From Leptospira venezuelensis (GTDB lineage: Bacteria > Spirochaetota > Leptospiria > Leptospirales > Leptospiraceae), in the NCBI RefSeq assembly GCF_002150035.1, contig NZ_NETS01000010.1, positions 1,116,001 through 1,180,000 on the forward strand: a stretch of 64,000 bases of DNA, in the 5' to 3' direction. Position 1 is the stretch's first letter; each line of letters opens with the position of its first letter. Both the position numbers and the translations under genes were made by a program. This document shows, piece after piece, positions 25,443 through 35,296 of this stretch. Under the pieces are notes generated by a model. It was not told the origin of the DNA. It made no database searches and was given only the letters and a program-made list of their open reading frames with translations.

Positions 25443-26768
25443 ATGGATTCGAATCTAGGATTTGCAGACCTTCATAATCATCTATACGGTAGTCTCAAAC
25501 CTGAACTTCTCTTTCAGATGGGATTGAATAATCCCTCTCCACGTTGGGAAATTTTTACAAAACCTTTCCACGAACTTTACGGGAAGTCCATCAATAGAGA
25601 AACATTCTTCGAAGATTATAAATCTTTGGAAGAATTTAAGAAGATCTATTTGTTCAATCACCAAGGACCTTTTCCTGAATTCCAAGCAAAGTTTAATCTG
25701 ATCATTGCACTTTCCAAATTCGATCCTCAAGAGATCAAATTTGTTTCTAAACATATTACAAAAGATCAATACGAAGAAGGTGTTGTATTTGGAGAATATA
25801 GGATTATGTATTCTCCGCTCGATACTTACGAAGGAATTTATTCTAAAACTTTGGCAGCTTGTGAAGGATTTGAAGAAGCAGAGTCGGAACTTTCTGGAAA
25901 AGCCAAATCCCGTTTAGTAGTTTCCTTACATAGGGATGGAGAAGTTCTTAAAGAATACGAAATGTTGAAAGAGATGATGGAAAAAGATGTCCTCATCAAA
26001 AAGTATCTAGTCGGATTAGATTTTTGTTATATTGAAGAAGGTTTTCCTCCCAAGGGTAAAAGGGAATTTCTAAATGAAGTTCAAAAAGATAATCTTGCGG
26101 AAACTTCTACTGCGCTAACTGTTCTTTATCATGTGGGAGAATCTTTCCTGGATAAAACTCTTCTATCTGCATCTCGTTGGATACTAGAGGCAGCAGAATG
26201 GGGGGCGCACAGACTTGGACATGCGATTGCGATGGGTATAGATCCAAACGCTTACTTAGGAAAAGAAGTTTTAGAACTAGCCTCTGAAAGAGAGGATACC
26301 CTCAAATTCCAATTAGATCATTGGGATGAGATTTCAAAACATGGAGAATTGCCTCCTAGGAAAAGATTAGAATCCGAATTGGATTCGATCCGACATAAGG
26401 AGAGGGTGGAAATTTCCGTTACTGAAAACATGGTCTCTGAAACAAAGGCATTTCAAGAGTATTGTATGGATCGTATCAAAAATACGAATGTAGTTATTGA
26501 GTCATGTCCAAGTTCCAATGAGTATATTGGAATGGTAAGAGACAAGGCACATCATCCGTTGGTTCGATTTGCGAGTAATGATCTGAAATTTACAATCTCT
26601 ACTGATGATCCTGGAATTTTCGGAACTAATATCAAAGAAGAATATGATAAAGCTCAGATTCTAGGGTTAGATACTGAATATTTGGAAAAGGTCAGAAAGA
26701 ATTCTTTTCAATATACATCCGAAATTCTATCAGGAAGAATAAGATCAGAAGAAGGAGCAGCGTTCTAA
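25443..26768 (+). CDS. Adenosine-deaminase-family metal hydrolase
   Basis: A 441-residue amidohydrolase of the adenosine/AMP deaminase superfamily. The zinc ligands and catalytic residues can be placed: DLHNHLYGSL (H11, H13), YHVGES, HRLGHAIAMG (with the catalytic His), ESCPSSNEY and STDDPGIFG (Asp pair). It is longer than classical adenosine deaminase (about 340), mainly through an insertion around residues 280-330, so the substrate may be adenosine, adenine or a modified nucleoside. It is followed three bases later by the exported protein at 26771, and then the potassium-uptake genes. Confidence 0.85.
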   Translation: MDSNLGFADLHNHLYGSLKPELLFQMGLNNPSPRWEIFTKPFHELYGKSINRETFFEDYKSLEEFKKIYLFNHQGPFPEFQAKFNLIIALSKFDPQEIKFVSKHITKDQYEEGVVFGEYRIMYSPLDTYEGIYSKTLAACEGFEEAESELSGKAKSRLVVSLHRDGEVLKEYEMLKEMMEKDVLIKKYLVGLDFCYIEEGFPPKGKREFLNEVQKDNLAETSTALTVLYHVGESFLDKTLLSASRWILEAAEWGAHRLGHAIAMGIDPNAYLGKEVLELASEREDTLKFQLDHWDEISKHGELPPRKRLESELDSIRHKERVEISVTENMVSETKAFQEYCMDRIKNTNVVIESCPSSNEYIGMVRDKAHHPLVRFASNDLKFTISTDDPGIFGTNIKEEYDKAQILGLDTEYLEKVRKNSFQYTSEILSGRIRSEEGAAF

Positions 26769-26770
26769 AA

Positions 26771-27544
26771 ATGAGATCTTTTTCTAGATTAAATAAGATC
26801 GTGGTTCTTTCTATACTTTGTGCGCTTTCTTTTCCAATATTTTCTCAGAACCAAAGTGATTTCTCGGATCCGTACGATTATAATTTAAGAAATTATAAAG
26901 ATGAAAAATCTCCCGATGGATTCAGGGAGTATTCTCTTCCTCCTAAAATGGATAAGCCGACCTTGGTAAATCCTAGAAATGTACAGATCCCGTTTCAAAC
27001 AGGTTTACCTAATTCTGCCGGAAGCCAAGGAACTAGAAGGACAACGAACCCAGTCCAGGGAAGAAGTGATGATGGACTTTTCAATCCAGTCACCGGTGAA
27101 GTGAATACTGAGGCATTACAAAGACAACAAGATCAAGCAAGAGATCGTAAAAGAAAATTAGAAGAATTCGGTAACGACCCTCAACCTTATACAGAATCTA
27201 GGCTTCGGCGTTTCTCTATTATATTTTTCATGACACTTCCGCTTGCTGCAGGTATGGCCTATGGCGCGTTATCCGCGGCAGAGCCGGGTTATCAAAAAAC
27301 ATTTGAGGGTGGATGGATCGTATTCGGCGTTGCTTCCACCCTAGCACTTGCAAATGCATGGTTGGATTTAAGAGACTATGATCGTATGAAGTTGGAGAAC
27401 CAACCTCAAAGTCCTACACCAAATCCAACTGTACCCGATAAACTTTCTGAGACAATACATCCAAAGGCAATTCCAGGATACGGATTATATTCCAGAAATT
27501 TCGAATATAGAATGGAATTCGAATTTTTTAGCACTCATTTCTAA
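26771..27544 (+). CDS. Exported protein with a C-terminal membrane region
   Basis: A 257-residue protein of no recognised family. It has a signal peptide (VVLSILCALSFPIFSQ), then about 115 polar, Pro/Asn/Arg-rich residues likely unstructured, then two hydrophobic helices (FSIIFFMTLPLAAGMAYGAL and WIVFGVASTLALANAWL), and ends in a polar tail. It lies between the deaminase-like gene and trkH with very short gaps (2 and 6 bases), so it is translated from the same message; a link to potassium transport is possible but only positional. Confidence 0.75.
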   Translation: MRSFSRLNKIVVLSILCALSFPIFSQNQSDFSDPYDYNLRNYKDEKSPDGFREYSLPPKMDKPTLVNPRNVQIPFQTGLPNSAGSQGTRRTTNPVQGRSDDGLFNPVTGEVNTEALQRQQDQARDRKRKLEEFGNDPQPYTESRLRRFSIIFFMTLPLAAGMAYGALSAAEPGYQKTFEGGWIVFGVASTLALANAWLDLRDYDRMKLENQPQSPTPNPTVPDKLSETIHPKAIPGYGLYSRNFEYRMEFEFFSTHF

Positions 27545-27550
27545 TAGAAC

Positions 27551-29353
27551 ATGAACCCTTTTTTAGATCCTCAGTTACGGACAAAATTAGTTTCCGAATG
27601 GGGGAGGATTTCAATCTTCTTCGAAGAGAATATCAAACCTACTTTAAGATTTATATTCGGTGTTTTAGGTGTTATTTCGCTCTTTATACTGATCTTTCTA
27701 TATGGATTTTATTATCCACCTGAATGGATTCATCCACTTCGTTTGGTTACCATGACCATAGTTTGGTATTTGGTAATTTATGAATTTTTAAGTTTTCTTT
27801 TCTCATTAGCTCCATATAAAGCTTATTTAAAATTTCATAAGATAGAAACGTTTGTAGTTTTAGTAGTGATCCTACAGTTTTTCTTTGAAGAAAAAATAGA
27901 ATCGATTCTTTCTCAGCAAAGAACGGAAGAGGTCATACTTTTATTTTTATCCTTAAGTCAGTTGACATTGGCGTTCGGAGGCTTTGCTCATTTTTTAAGA
28001 AGAGCAAGACTTTCTCTCGGAAAAATTTCTCCTTCTCTAGTGATGACAGCAAGTTTTGCGATCCTGATCTTTTTGGGAACTTCCGCTTTATGTTTGCCAA
28101 GAGCGGAAGCAAGACCAATCCAACTAGTGGATCTATTTTTTACTGCGGTAAGTGCAGTATGCGTTACCGGTTTGAGCACAATTGATGTTTCTCAGGATCT
28201 GACCGGAACAGGGCAGGTCATCTTGATGATCCTTGTCCAACTTGGTGGTTTGGGACTGATGACATTGACTGTATTCTTTGCATTGGTTTTAGAGGGACAG
28301 GTTTCCGTTACGGAAAAACTAATCGTCAAAGATCTATTCAGCCAAGAATCGATAGGAAGGGCAGGTTCCATCTTAAAACAGGTTGCCTACCAGACATTCG
28401 CGATAGAAGGAATCGGCTCTGTCTTTCTATATATAACCTTTCCGAAAGAGTTGGGATATTCTCAAAAAGAACTGATCTTCCAATCTATATTTCACTCTAT
28501 AACAGGATTTTGTAATGCAGGTTTTGCACTTTTTCCAAAAGGATTAGCGGAACCTTATTTTAAGGAATCTTATTCGTTTCTTTCGGTATTAATGATCTTG
28601 ATTGTATTTGGTGGTTTAGGTTTTCCCACTATGAATCAGCTTTTAAAGAAGATTAGGTTTGACGGAGAATCTTTTAGACAGCGTTTTTCTTTGGGCTCCA
28701 AGCTGATATTGATCACCACATTATTCTTATTACTCTTCGGTTGGATATCCTACTGGGTTCTAGAAAGAAATTTCAGTTTGAAGGATTTGACTTGGTATGA
28801 CCAGTCATTTCATTCTTTATTCTATTCAGTGACCACGAGGACTGCAGGATTTAATACTTTGGATATTTCTTCCATGGGGATCCCAATGGTGTTCGTGAGT
28901 TTATTTCTAATGTGGGTGGGCGCTTCTCCAAACTCAACTGGAGGAGGTATCAAAACTTCCACATTGGCGCTTGCTACTTTACAGTTTTATCAGTTCTTTA
29001 CAGGAAAGGAAAGAGTGGATGTATTCGGAAGAACCGTTGCGGAAAATTCACTCTCCAGAGCATCTGTTGCAATTGTACTTTCCATGTTTGTTATATTCCT
29101 AGGGATCTTATTTCTGATCTGTTTTGAGAAACCTTTACCTTTTCTGGATATTTGTTATGAAGTAGTTTCTGCTTATGGAACAACTGGCCTTAGTAGAGGG
29201 ATCACTTCTAAGTTTGAAACTCCTGGAAAATTACTTTTATGCGTTGTGATGTTTGTTGGAAGAGTTGGCGTTCTGACAGTATTATTGGCTTTTGTTCCAA
29301 AACGAAAACCTCGAAGATACTGGTATCCTGAAGAATACGTTGTGGTAGGTTAA
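27551..29353 (+). CDS. TrkH/KtrB-type potassium uptake protein
   Basis: The ion-conducting subunit of a Trk/Ktr K+ uptake system (600 residues). Four pore-loop repeats are recognisable, with selectivity-filter segments such as SAVCVTGLSTI, TGFCNAGFAL, TRTAGFNTLD and YGTTGLSRG. About 150 extra N-terminal residues with several helices precede the core, so it is longer than typical KtrB (about 450). It forms a pair with the regulatory subunit gene 12 bases downstream. Confidence 0.92.
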   Translation: MNPFLDPQLRTKLVSEWGRISIFFEENIKPTLRFIFGVLGVISLFILIFLYGFYYPPEWIHPLRLVTMTIVWYLVIYEFLSFLFSLAPYKAYLKFHKIETFVVLVVILQFFFEEKIESILSQQRTEEVILLFLSLSQLTLAFGGFAHFLRRARLSLGKISPSLVMTASFAILIFLGTSALCLPRAEARPIQLVDLFFTAVSAVCVTGLSTIDVSQDLTGTGQVILMILVQLGGLGLMTLTVFFALVLEGQVSVTEKLIVKDLFSQESIGRAGSILKQVAYQTFAIEGIGSVFLYITFPKELGYSQKELIFQSIFHSITGFCNAGFALFPKGLAEPYFKESYSFLSVLMILIVFGGLGFPTMNQLLKKIRFDGESFRQRFSLGSKLILITTLFLLLFGWISYWVLERNFSLKDLTWYDQSFHSLFYSVTTRTAGFNTLDISSMGIPMVFVSLFLMWVGASPNSTGGGIKTSTLALATLQFYQFFTGKERVDVFGRTVAENSLSRASVAIVLSMFVIFLGILFLICFEKPLPFLDICYEVVSAYGTTGLSRGITSKFETPGKLLLCVVMFVGRVGVLTVLLAFVPKRKPRRYWYPEEYVVVG

Positions 29354-29365
29354 AGGAAGGTTCGA

Positions 29366-30055
29366 ATGAGAAAGAAAAGGATCGCAGTCATCGGCCTAGG
29401 GGATTTCGGAATTGAGCTCGTAAAAAGACTTTATGAAGACGGGCAAGAAGTCACAGCAATCGATCAGGATAAAAATAAGATAGATCGTATCAGAGAATTT
29501 TCTACCTACTGCGTTGCAATAGATTCTACGGACGAATCAGAATTAAAAGAACATGGTTTGGACGAAATGGATGCGGTAGTTTTAGCGATTGGGGATAATT
29601 TCGAAAATCTAATCGTGACTGCGGATTCTTTGAAAAAGATAGGTGCAATTAATATATTCGCTCGATACCAATCCGATTTGAACAAAAGAGTTTTGCAAAT
29701 GTTGGGGATTGAGAACCTTTTCAATCCGGAAGAACAGGCTGCTCATTCTATGGCAGAACAACTTGCGAATAGCAGTGTAAAAGGAGTTACCTTACTCGGA
29801 CAAGACTATAGGATTTTAGAAGCTACGGTCCCGAAACACATGCAAGGAAAGACCATACAAGGTGCAAAACTTAGAGAAGATTGGAACTTAAATCTAATCA
29901 CAGTCAAAAGACCTAAAAAGACCAGAAGAAAATCAGACAAACAGGACGCAGAAGTTTTAGGAATTCCTTCTCCAAATCTGGTACTATCAGAAGGAGATAT
30001 CCTAGTTCTATTCGGAAAGGCAGAAGATCTAGAGCAGATGATTGAAAAACGTTAG
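29366..30055 (+). CDS. TrkA/KtrA-type potassium channel regulator
   Basis: The cytoplasmic gating subunit (229 residues) of the K+ uptake system. An RCK-N Rossmann domain (about 5-130) has the nucleotide loop VIGLGDFGIELVKRL and the acidic strand-end EVTAIDQDK; an RCK-C (TrkA-C) domain follows (about 145-229). It binds NAD(H) or adenine nucleotides, and c-di-AMP in some relatives. The ribosome site AAGGAAGG is strong. The upstream gene is its membrane partner. Confidence 0.92.
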   Translation: MRKKRIAVIGLGDFGIELVKRLYEDGQEVTAIDQDKNKIDRIREFSTYCVAIDSTDESELKEHGLDEMDAVVLAIGDNFENLIVTADSLKKIGAINIFARYQSDLNKRVLQMLGIENLFNPEEQAAHSMAEQLANSSVKGVTLLGQDYRILEATVPKHMQGKTIQGAKLREDWNLNLITVKRPKKTRRKSDKQDAEVLGIPSPNLVLSEGDILVLFGKAEDLEQMIEKR

Positions 30056-30153
30056 ATAAGTTTTCTAAAACTTTTATACAAAATTGCAGAAATTTAAATG
30101 AAAACGATCCGATTTGGGAGTAAAATTACGTTCGATCCGGTCGAAAGAATATA

Positions 30154-30855
30154 ATGATGAGAGTTCTGGTCCTTTTGCTATTATTAGGATGTAATTTTTG
30201 TTCTCCTCTCCAAGTAAAATCCCAGGTAGAGGTAGAAAGATCAGATCATATTCGCTACTACGAAAAAACCTACGCATTCCTCCCTTTTTTTGGCCAAGCT
30301 CCTCCCATCATTATTCGTGAAAACGAAGATCTTATCCGTGAAAAACTTGCGGAGAAGGGTTACAAGGAGGTAGATATATCTATGGCTGATCAATTAATAC
30401 ATTATGATATATTAATATTTCCAAGAGGAAGTGTAATCGATCAAAAAGCAGATCTGGGTGCTTTTGGCGGGTGGACTAGTGCTAGAGGCATGAGATATCA
30501 TTCTTACGGTGGAACTTCCAGTAGATTAGCGGCTGTACCTATTTTGGGAGGTGTGGGGGGATATTCTCCTTTTGCCTTTATGGGTAATTTCGGCAGTTCC
30601 AGAATTTCAGGAGCCAGTCCTTATTATGAAAATTTTTACGATGTGATCTTTAAACTGGTGATCTATGATGGGAAACGTTATAGAGGACTTCCTTCCAGTG
30701 TACTTTTAAAAGCAAACGTGGAAGGAGAAGGTCGGTCCGGACCAATGTTCGATGTGATCCCTTATTTAATCACAGGCTTCTTTAAATCATTCCCTAATTT
30801 CACAGGAGAAAAAAACGAAATCATCTCAGAAGAAGAAGTCTGGAGAGGTCATTAA
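30154..30855 (+). CDS. Hypothetical lipoprotein (possible DUF4136-like)
   Basis: A 233-residue lipoprotein with a very short signal peptide and lipobox (LLLLLGC, C13; C16 is a second candidate). The mature region has a DUF4136-like course: a YYEKTYAFLP start, a helical segment with an IREKLAEKGYKEVD block (variant of the 'aL..KGY' motif), and a Gly/Ser-rich centre (GGTSSRLAAVPILGGVGGYS). The family's role is unknown. Its stop abuts the stop of the convergent aldo/keto reductase gene. ATG at 30154 or 30157. Confidence 0.75.
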   Translation: MMRVLVLLLLLGCNFCSPLQVKSQVEVERSDHIRYYEKTYAFLPFFGQAPPIIIRENEDLIREKLAEKGYKEVDISMADQLIHYDILIFPRGSVIDQKADLGAFGGWTSARGMRYHSYGGTSSRLAAVPILGGVGGYSPFAFMGNFGSSRISGASPYYENFYDVIFKLVIYDGKRYRGLPSSVLLKANVEGEGRSGPMFDVIPYLITGFFKSFPNFTGEKNEIISEEEVWRGH

Positions 30856-31875
30856 TCACCCCATCGGATAAGGGATCTTTTTAGAAACCTCATCTATCTT
30901 TTTCAAAATATCATCAGACAAGATAAGGTTAGATGCCTTTAAACTTTCTTCTAATTGTTCTACAGTATTGGCTCCAATAATAGTAGAAGCTACGTAGTCG
31001 TGCTGTTTGGACCAAGCAACTGAAAGAGTTGTAACACTAATTCCTGCTTCTTTAGCGATTTCTATCAGTTCTTTTGTAGAAGCGAGAGTACCTTCATTCA
31101 GAAAACGATTTGCCATTCTTCTTTGTCTTTCTGTGGGAAGTTTTGCATAACGTGTAAATCTTGCGTTTTCAGGCGGAGTTGGCCCGTTATATTTTCCGGT
31201 CAATACACCTCCTGCCAATGGAGAGTATGGGAGAAGGCTGATCTGTTCTCTTCTACAAATATCAGAAAGAGCGTCTTCAAATCTTCGATTCAATATGCTG
31301 AAATTATTTTGGATGGATTCGTATCTCGCTAGTTTATTCGTACGGGAAACTTCTAAACTTTTCATGGTTCCCCAAGCGGTTTCATTACTACTCCCTATAT
31401 ATCTGACTTTTCCTTCGTCTATCAATTCGGTCAAAGCTTCTAGAGTTTCTTCGAATCCGAAATCATGATCAGGCCAATGAGTTTGGTATAAGTCTATATA
31501 ATCGGTTCCCAGTCTTTTTAAACTTCCTTCAATAGCTACTTTTATGTTCCTGCGGTCCAGAGCAGTTTTACCTTCTCTCACCGGAGGAGTGAACCACCCA
31601 TGACCTGGGCCACATACTTTTGTAGCGATCAGGATGGATTCTCTCTTTTTGGTCTTTAACCAATTTCCAAAAATTTTTTCAGTAGCATGAACATACTCTG
31701 CTTCAGGAGGAACAGGATAGATCTCAGCAGTATCATAAAAGTCTATTCCTGAATCGAAGGCTTTGTTCAGAATTCGATGTGCTTCTTTCTCGTCGCAACT
31801 AGAGCCGAAAGTCATAGTCCCCATACAAATTTCGGAAACCACCATCCCCGTTTTTCCAAGCCTTCTTTTTTTCAT
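30856..31875 (-). CDS. Aldo/keto reductase
   Basis: An NADPH-dependent TIM-barrel reductase (339 residues) of the YajO/Tas group. The tetrad is visible as D48/Y53 (DFYDTAEIYP) and the lysine in ATKVCGPG, with His in YQTHWPDHDF. The cofactor end-pieces are GSSNETAWG and PYSPLAGGVLTGKY. Its substrate is unknown. It lies 11 bases after the gamma-glutamyltransferase gene on the same strand, probably co-transcribed; its stop abuts that of the convergent lipoprotein gene. Confidence 0.92.
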   Translation of the reverse strand: MKKRRLGKTGMVVSEICMGTMTFGSSCDEKEAHRILNKAFDSGIDFYDTAEIYPVPPEAEYVHATEKIFGNWLKTKKRESILIATKVCGPGHGWFTPPVREGKTALDRRNIKVAIEGSLKRLGTDYIDLYQTHWPDHDFGFEETLEALTELIDEGKVRYIGSSNETAWGTMKSLEVSRTNKLARYESIQNNFSILNRRFEDALSDICRREQISLLPYSPLAGGVLTGKYNGPTPPENARFTRYAKLPTERQRRMANRFLNEGTLASTKELIEIAKEAGISVTTLSVAWSKQHDYVASTIIGANTVEQLEESLKASNLILSDDILKKIDEVSKKIPYPMG

Positions 31876-31886
31876 TCTTGCCTCTT

Positions 31887-33803
31887 TTATTTTCCTTCCG
31901 CCCAGGATTCTTTTCTTGGATCGGCTCCGCCATATAAAATTCCTGTTTTAGGATCTTTTAAAGAAATACAAGGAGCCCCAAAATCATATTCCCATTTTTC
32001 TCTTTCTTTGACTTCGTAGCCAAGAGCTTCGAGTGCTTTTCCTTCTTTTTTATAGATATCCTCTTCTAATTCTATTCTTCCTGGATAATATTTATGGGGA
32101 GAGAAGGCGTCAGGCCAGTTCAAGGAACGGAATCGAGGCGCGTTCACTGCATCTTGAGGGCTCATTCCGAAAACTACTAAATTTAAGAATACTTGGACCA
32201 CTGCCTGAGTTTGCATGTCTCCACCTGGAGTTCCAAAGCTCATCCAAAATTTTCCATCTTTAAATACCATTGATGCGTTAGGCGTTATCGTAGGTCTTTT
32301 CCCTGGAACTAAAGCGGAAGGATGGTTTGGATCTAAGCGGAACTGGGTCATTCTAATTCCTAAAGTGATATCGCCCTCTATAATTGGAGACTGAGGAAAA
32401 TCGCTCGGAGTTAAGGACAAAGAATTTCCTTTAGAATCGATTATGCTTAGGTAAGTAGTATCCCTTCCTATTTTTCCAGATTCTGTTCTTTCCCAAAAGC
32501 TGGGAGTAAGATCAAAGAAAGGTTCCTCATTTATCGCAATATTATGCTCTTTTTGATAAGCAATCTTTTTGGCACTTGCAGGAGATTCGAATAAGAATGG
32601 ATTTCCAGGAGGAGGAGTTTTCCCGAATGCTTTGGATTGTAATAATTTTCTTCTTTCCGCAGCGTATTCTTTATTGAGAAGACCTTTCTCTGGAACGGAA
32701 ACATAAGCTGGATCTCCAAAATATTTTTCACGATCCGCCATTGCTAACTCAATCGCTTGGATTACTGTGTGAACATATTCCTTTGAGTTATGGCCCATCG
32801 ATTTTAGATCGATACCTTCTAAAATTTGTAAAACGATCGGGACAACTGCACCTTGGTTCCAAGTTCGATTGGAGAAGATAGTATAAGGTCCATAATTTCC
32901 TTGTAAGGGGACCTCCCAGTCGGCGCTGTATCTCATCAGATCAGCTTTAGTCATGGTGCCATCATGTTCTTCATGAGCTTTTGCGATCTTGTCTGCTATT
33001 GGTCCTTTATAAAAATAATCTCTCAGTGCTTCCAAAGATTCTGCACGATTTTTTCCGGAAGAAGAAGCGGCCTTCTCTGCTTCTGCCAACTCTTTCAGTG
33101 TTGCGGATAATGCAGGTCTTTTAAATCTTTCTCCAGGTTGAAGCGGTTTCCACCATTTATCTCCCACATAAATTTTTGCATTATAAGGAAGCAAAAATTT
33201 AAGACCTAACCTTTTGAAAACGCCTATGTTTAGATTTCTCATTAGGATTCTGTGAACTGGAAAACCTTCTTCCGCGATTTGGATTGCAGGTTTACTTACT
33301 TCTTCAAAAGATTTTGTGCCATATTTTTTGAGTAATGCAACGATCACATCAGGAGAAGCTGGAACCAATTGAGAAGAATATTTCAACATTGGAATGGATT
33401 CATGTCCTCTAGACTTGAAATATTCTATAGTAGCTTTTGCAGGTGCAGTCCCAACTCCAATATAACTATGAACTTTTTTATCTGTTTGGTCATAATAAAG
33501 TAAAGGAGCTACTCCGGGAAAAGAAGCCTCCTCTCCTTGGGTCACATTTAAAACTAAAAGAGCTGCCACTCCTGCATCCGCTGCATTTCCACCCTTCTCC
33601 AAAATTTCCAAAGCCGCTTTTGTGGCCAAAGGATGACCGCTTGCTACCATCAACTTGGAACCTTGGGCCGTTGGTCTTTCGGTATGATACGGATCTTGGA
33701 AACTCATTGTTTCTCCAGGCCCGGAAGTCATGTAATATAATATTACAAGAACTAGAACGATTACTAAGATCCCTGATAAAGAATACGTTAGGATTTTTTT
33801 CAT
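31887..33803 (-). CDS. ggt: Gamma-glutamyltransferase family protein
   Basis: An N-terminal nucleophile hydrolase (638 residues from ATG 33803, which has the ribosome site GAGGAAAAC; a longer frame to 33926 lacks one). One N-terminal membrane helix (about 6-27) exports it. The proenzyme cleavage site and nucleophile Thr lie in GRDTTYLSIIDSKGNSLSLTPS; the glycine-rich segments GGNAADAGVAALL and SFGTPGGDMQTQ are present. The Thr is followed by Thr-Tyr rather than the usual Thr-His, a modest departure. It would cleave glutathione or other gamma-glutamyl compounds in the periplasm. Confidence 0.9.
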   Translation of the reverse strand: MKKILTYSLSGILVIVLVLVILYYMTSGPGETMSFQDPYHTERPTAQGSKLMVASGHPLATKAALEILEKGGNAADAGVAALLVLNVTQGEEASFPGVAPLLYYDQTDKKVHSYIGVGTAPAKATIEYFKSRGHESIPMLKYSSQLVPASPDVIVALLKKYGTKSFEEVSKPAIQIAEEGFPVHRILMRNLNIGVFKRLGLKFLLPYNAKIYVGDKWWKPLQPGERFKRPALSATLKELAEAEKAASSSGKNRAESLEALRDYFYKGPIADKIAKAHEEHDGTMTKADLMRYSADWEVPLQGNYGPYTIFSNRTWNQGAVVPIVLQILEGIDLKSMGHNSKEYVHTVIQAIELAMADREKYFGDPAYVSVPEKGLLNKEYAAERRKLLQSKAFGKTPPPGNPFLFESPASAKKIAYQKEHNIAINEEPFFDLTPSFWERTESGKIGRDTTYLSIIDSKGNSLSLTPSDFPQSPIIEGDITLGIRMTQFRLDPNHPSALVPGKRPTITPNASMVFKDGKFWMSFGTPGGDMQTQAVVQVFLNLVVFGMSPQDAVNAPRFRSLNWPDAFSPHKYYPGRIELEEDIYKKEGKALEALGYEVKEREKWEYDFGAPCISLKDPKTGILYGGADPRKESWAEGK

Positions 33804-33979
33804 GTTTTCCTCTTCACTGCGAGAGGAACTTTCTATCTTAAGAAAGAACGAGCAAGATATTTTTATACTAGAAAGCTTCGAAAGGAATGAACGTAATTTA
33901 TAACTTTTAAATCTTAGTATAGTCAAATCAAAGATAGGGGATTCGAAAGATCTCCCGGTCTGTATCGTAGAGGCTTAGT

Positions 33980-35260
33980 TTGGGCAAACGTTTTTCTTTT
34001 CATTATGCTTGGATCGTTTTGATCATTACATTTTTCACTTTGATCGTTGCTGCTGGAGTGAGGTCCATGCCTGGAATTTTAATCGTTCCTCTTGAAAAAG
34101 AATTTGGTTGGGATAGATCTGCCATCTCTTTTGCAGTTTCAGTGAACTTATTATTGTACGGCCTGGTAGGACCGTTTGCCGCAGGACTCATGAATCGTTT
34201 TGGTATAAAACGAATTATAGTGTTCGCACTTTCATTACTCATTTCTGGAATTCTGCTAACAACGATTATGCGAACAAACTGGGAACTAGTAGTTCTTTGG
34301 GGTGTAATGGTTGGATTCGGTTCCGGAATGGCTGCGCTCGTTTTAGGAGCCACTGTGGTCAACCGCTGGTTCGTTTCTCATAGAGGTCTTCTCATGGGGA
34401 TTTTGACGGCGAGCACAGCAACTGGACAGATCATCTTTCTTCCATTTTTAGCCGCACTCACAGAACGAGAGGGATGGAGAAACGCAGTTTATGCGGTTGC
34501 TTCTATATTAGCGATACTTCTTCCTACAGTACTCTTTTTAATGAAAGACTCTCCTAAAAAATCGGGACTCTTACCTTATGGAGCAAAAAGTGAAGAAGAA
34601 GGTATCATACCTGTTTCCGGAAATCCATTTATGGAAGCGATCTCTGCACTAAGAGTTGGATTAAGATCTAGAAACTTTTGGCTTCTTGCAGGAAGTTTTT
34701 TCGTATGTGGGGCAAGCACAAACGGTCTTGTCGGAACTCATTTAGTGCCAGCTTGTTCTGATCATGGAATTCCAGAAGTAAGAGCAGCAGGACTTTTGGC
34801 ACTAATGGGGATCTTTGATCTGATCGGAACAGTTGGTTCCGGTTGGTTATCCGACAGAGTGAATAACAAAATTTTGTTATTCATGTATTATGGATTGAGA
34901 GGGATCTCCTTGTTACTATTGCCGCAAGCATTTGATCCCGAATCGAATAAACTTTCTATATTTGCCGTGTTTTACGGATTAGATTGGATCGCTACTGTAC
35001 CTCCTACGGTTGCATTGACTGCTAAAATATTCGGAAGAGAAAAAGTAGGATTGATGTTCGGTTGGGTGGTTGCGTTCCATCAGATCGGTGCCGCTGTTGC
35101 TGCATTCGGGGCAGGTTATATCCGAACAGTACAAGGAGAATACGATCTAGCATTCATGTTTGCAGGAGCATTATGTGTAATCACCGCACTTGGGATTTTT
35201 GCAGTATCGACTGAAAGGGAAGAAGGAAAATTTTCCAAAACACCAGAATTTGCATCATGA
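33980..35260 (+). CDS. MFS transporter (monocarboxylate/oxalate-formate type)
   Basis: A 12-helix major facilitator (426 residues). The N-terminal YAWIVLIITFFTLIVAAGVRS segment and FGWDRSAISFA match the oxalate/formate and monocarboxylate branch. The second-loop motif is MNRFGIKR, and GDRxGRR-like remnants (SDRVNNKILL) follow in the second half. No ATG is near the start, so TTG at 33980 is used. It is divergent from the ggt gene. Substrate unknown, perhaps a small organic acid. Confidence 0.87.
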   Translation: MGKRFSFHYAWIVLIITFFTLIVAAGVRSMPGILIVPLEKEFGWDRSAISFAVSVNLLLYGLVGPFAAGLMNRFGIKRIIVFALSLLISGILLTTIMRTNWELVVLWGVMVGFGSGMAALVLGATVVNRWFVSHRGLLMGILTASTATGQIIFLPFLAALTEREGWRNAVYAVASILAILLPTVLFLMKDSPKKSGLLPYGAKSEEEGIIPVSGNPFMEAISALRVGLRSRNFWLLAGSFFVCGASTNGLVGTHLVPACSDHGIPEVRAAGLLALMGIFDLIGTVGSGWLSDRVNNKILLFMYYGLRGISLLLLPQAFDPESNKLSIFAVFYGLDWIATVPPTVALTAKIFGREKVGLMFGWVVAFHQIGAAVAAFGAGYIRTVQGEYDLAFMFAGALCVITALGIFAVSTEREEGKFSKTPEFAS

Positions 35261-35296
35261 AATCATAATGTAATCAAATTCGGAAAATCCTAAGAG

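Noticed and set aside
33437..33841. A 134-codon plus-strand frame antisense to ggt
   Set aside because: Leu/Pro-rich shadow with no motif or ribosome site.
33804..33926. 41-residue N-terminal extension of the gamma-glutamyltransferase
   Set aside because: Composition is odd and there is no ribosome site; ATG 33803 follows GAGGAAAAC and starts a normal membrane anchor.
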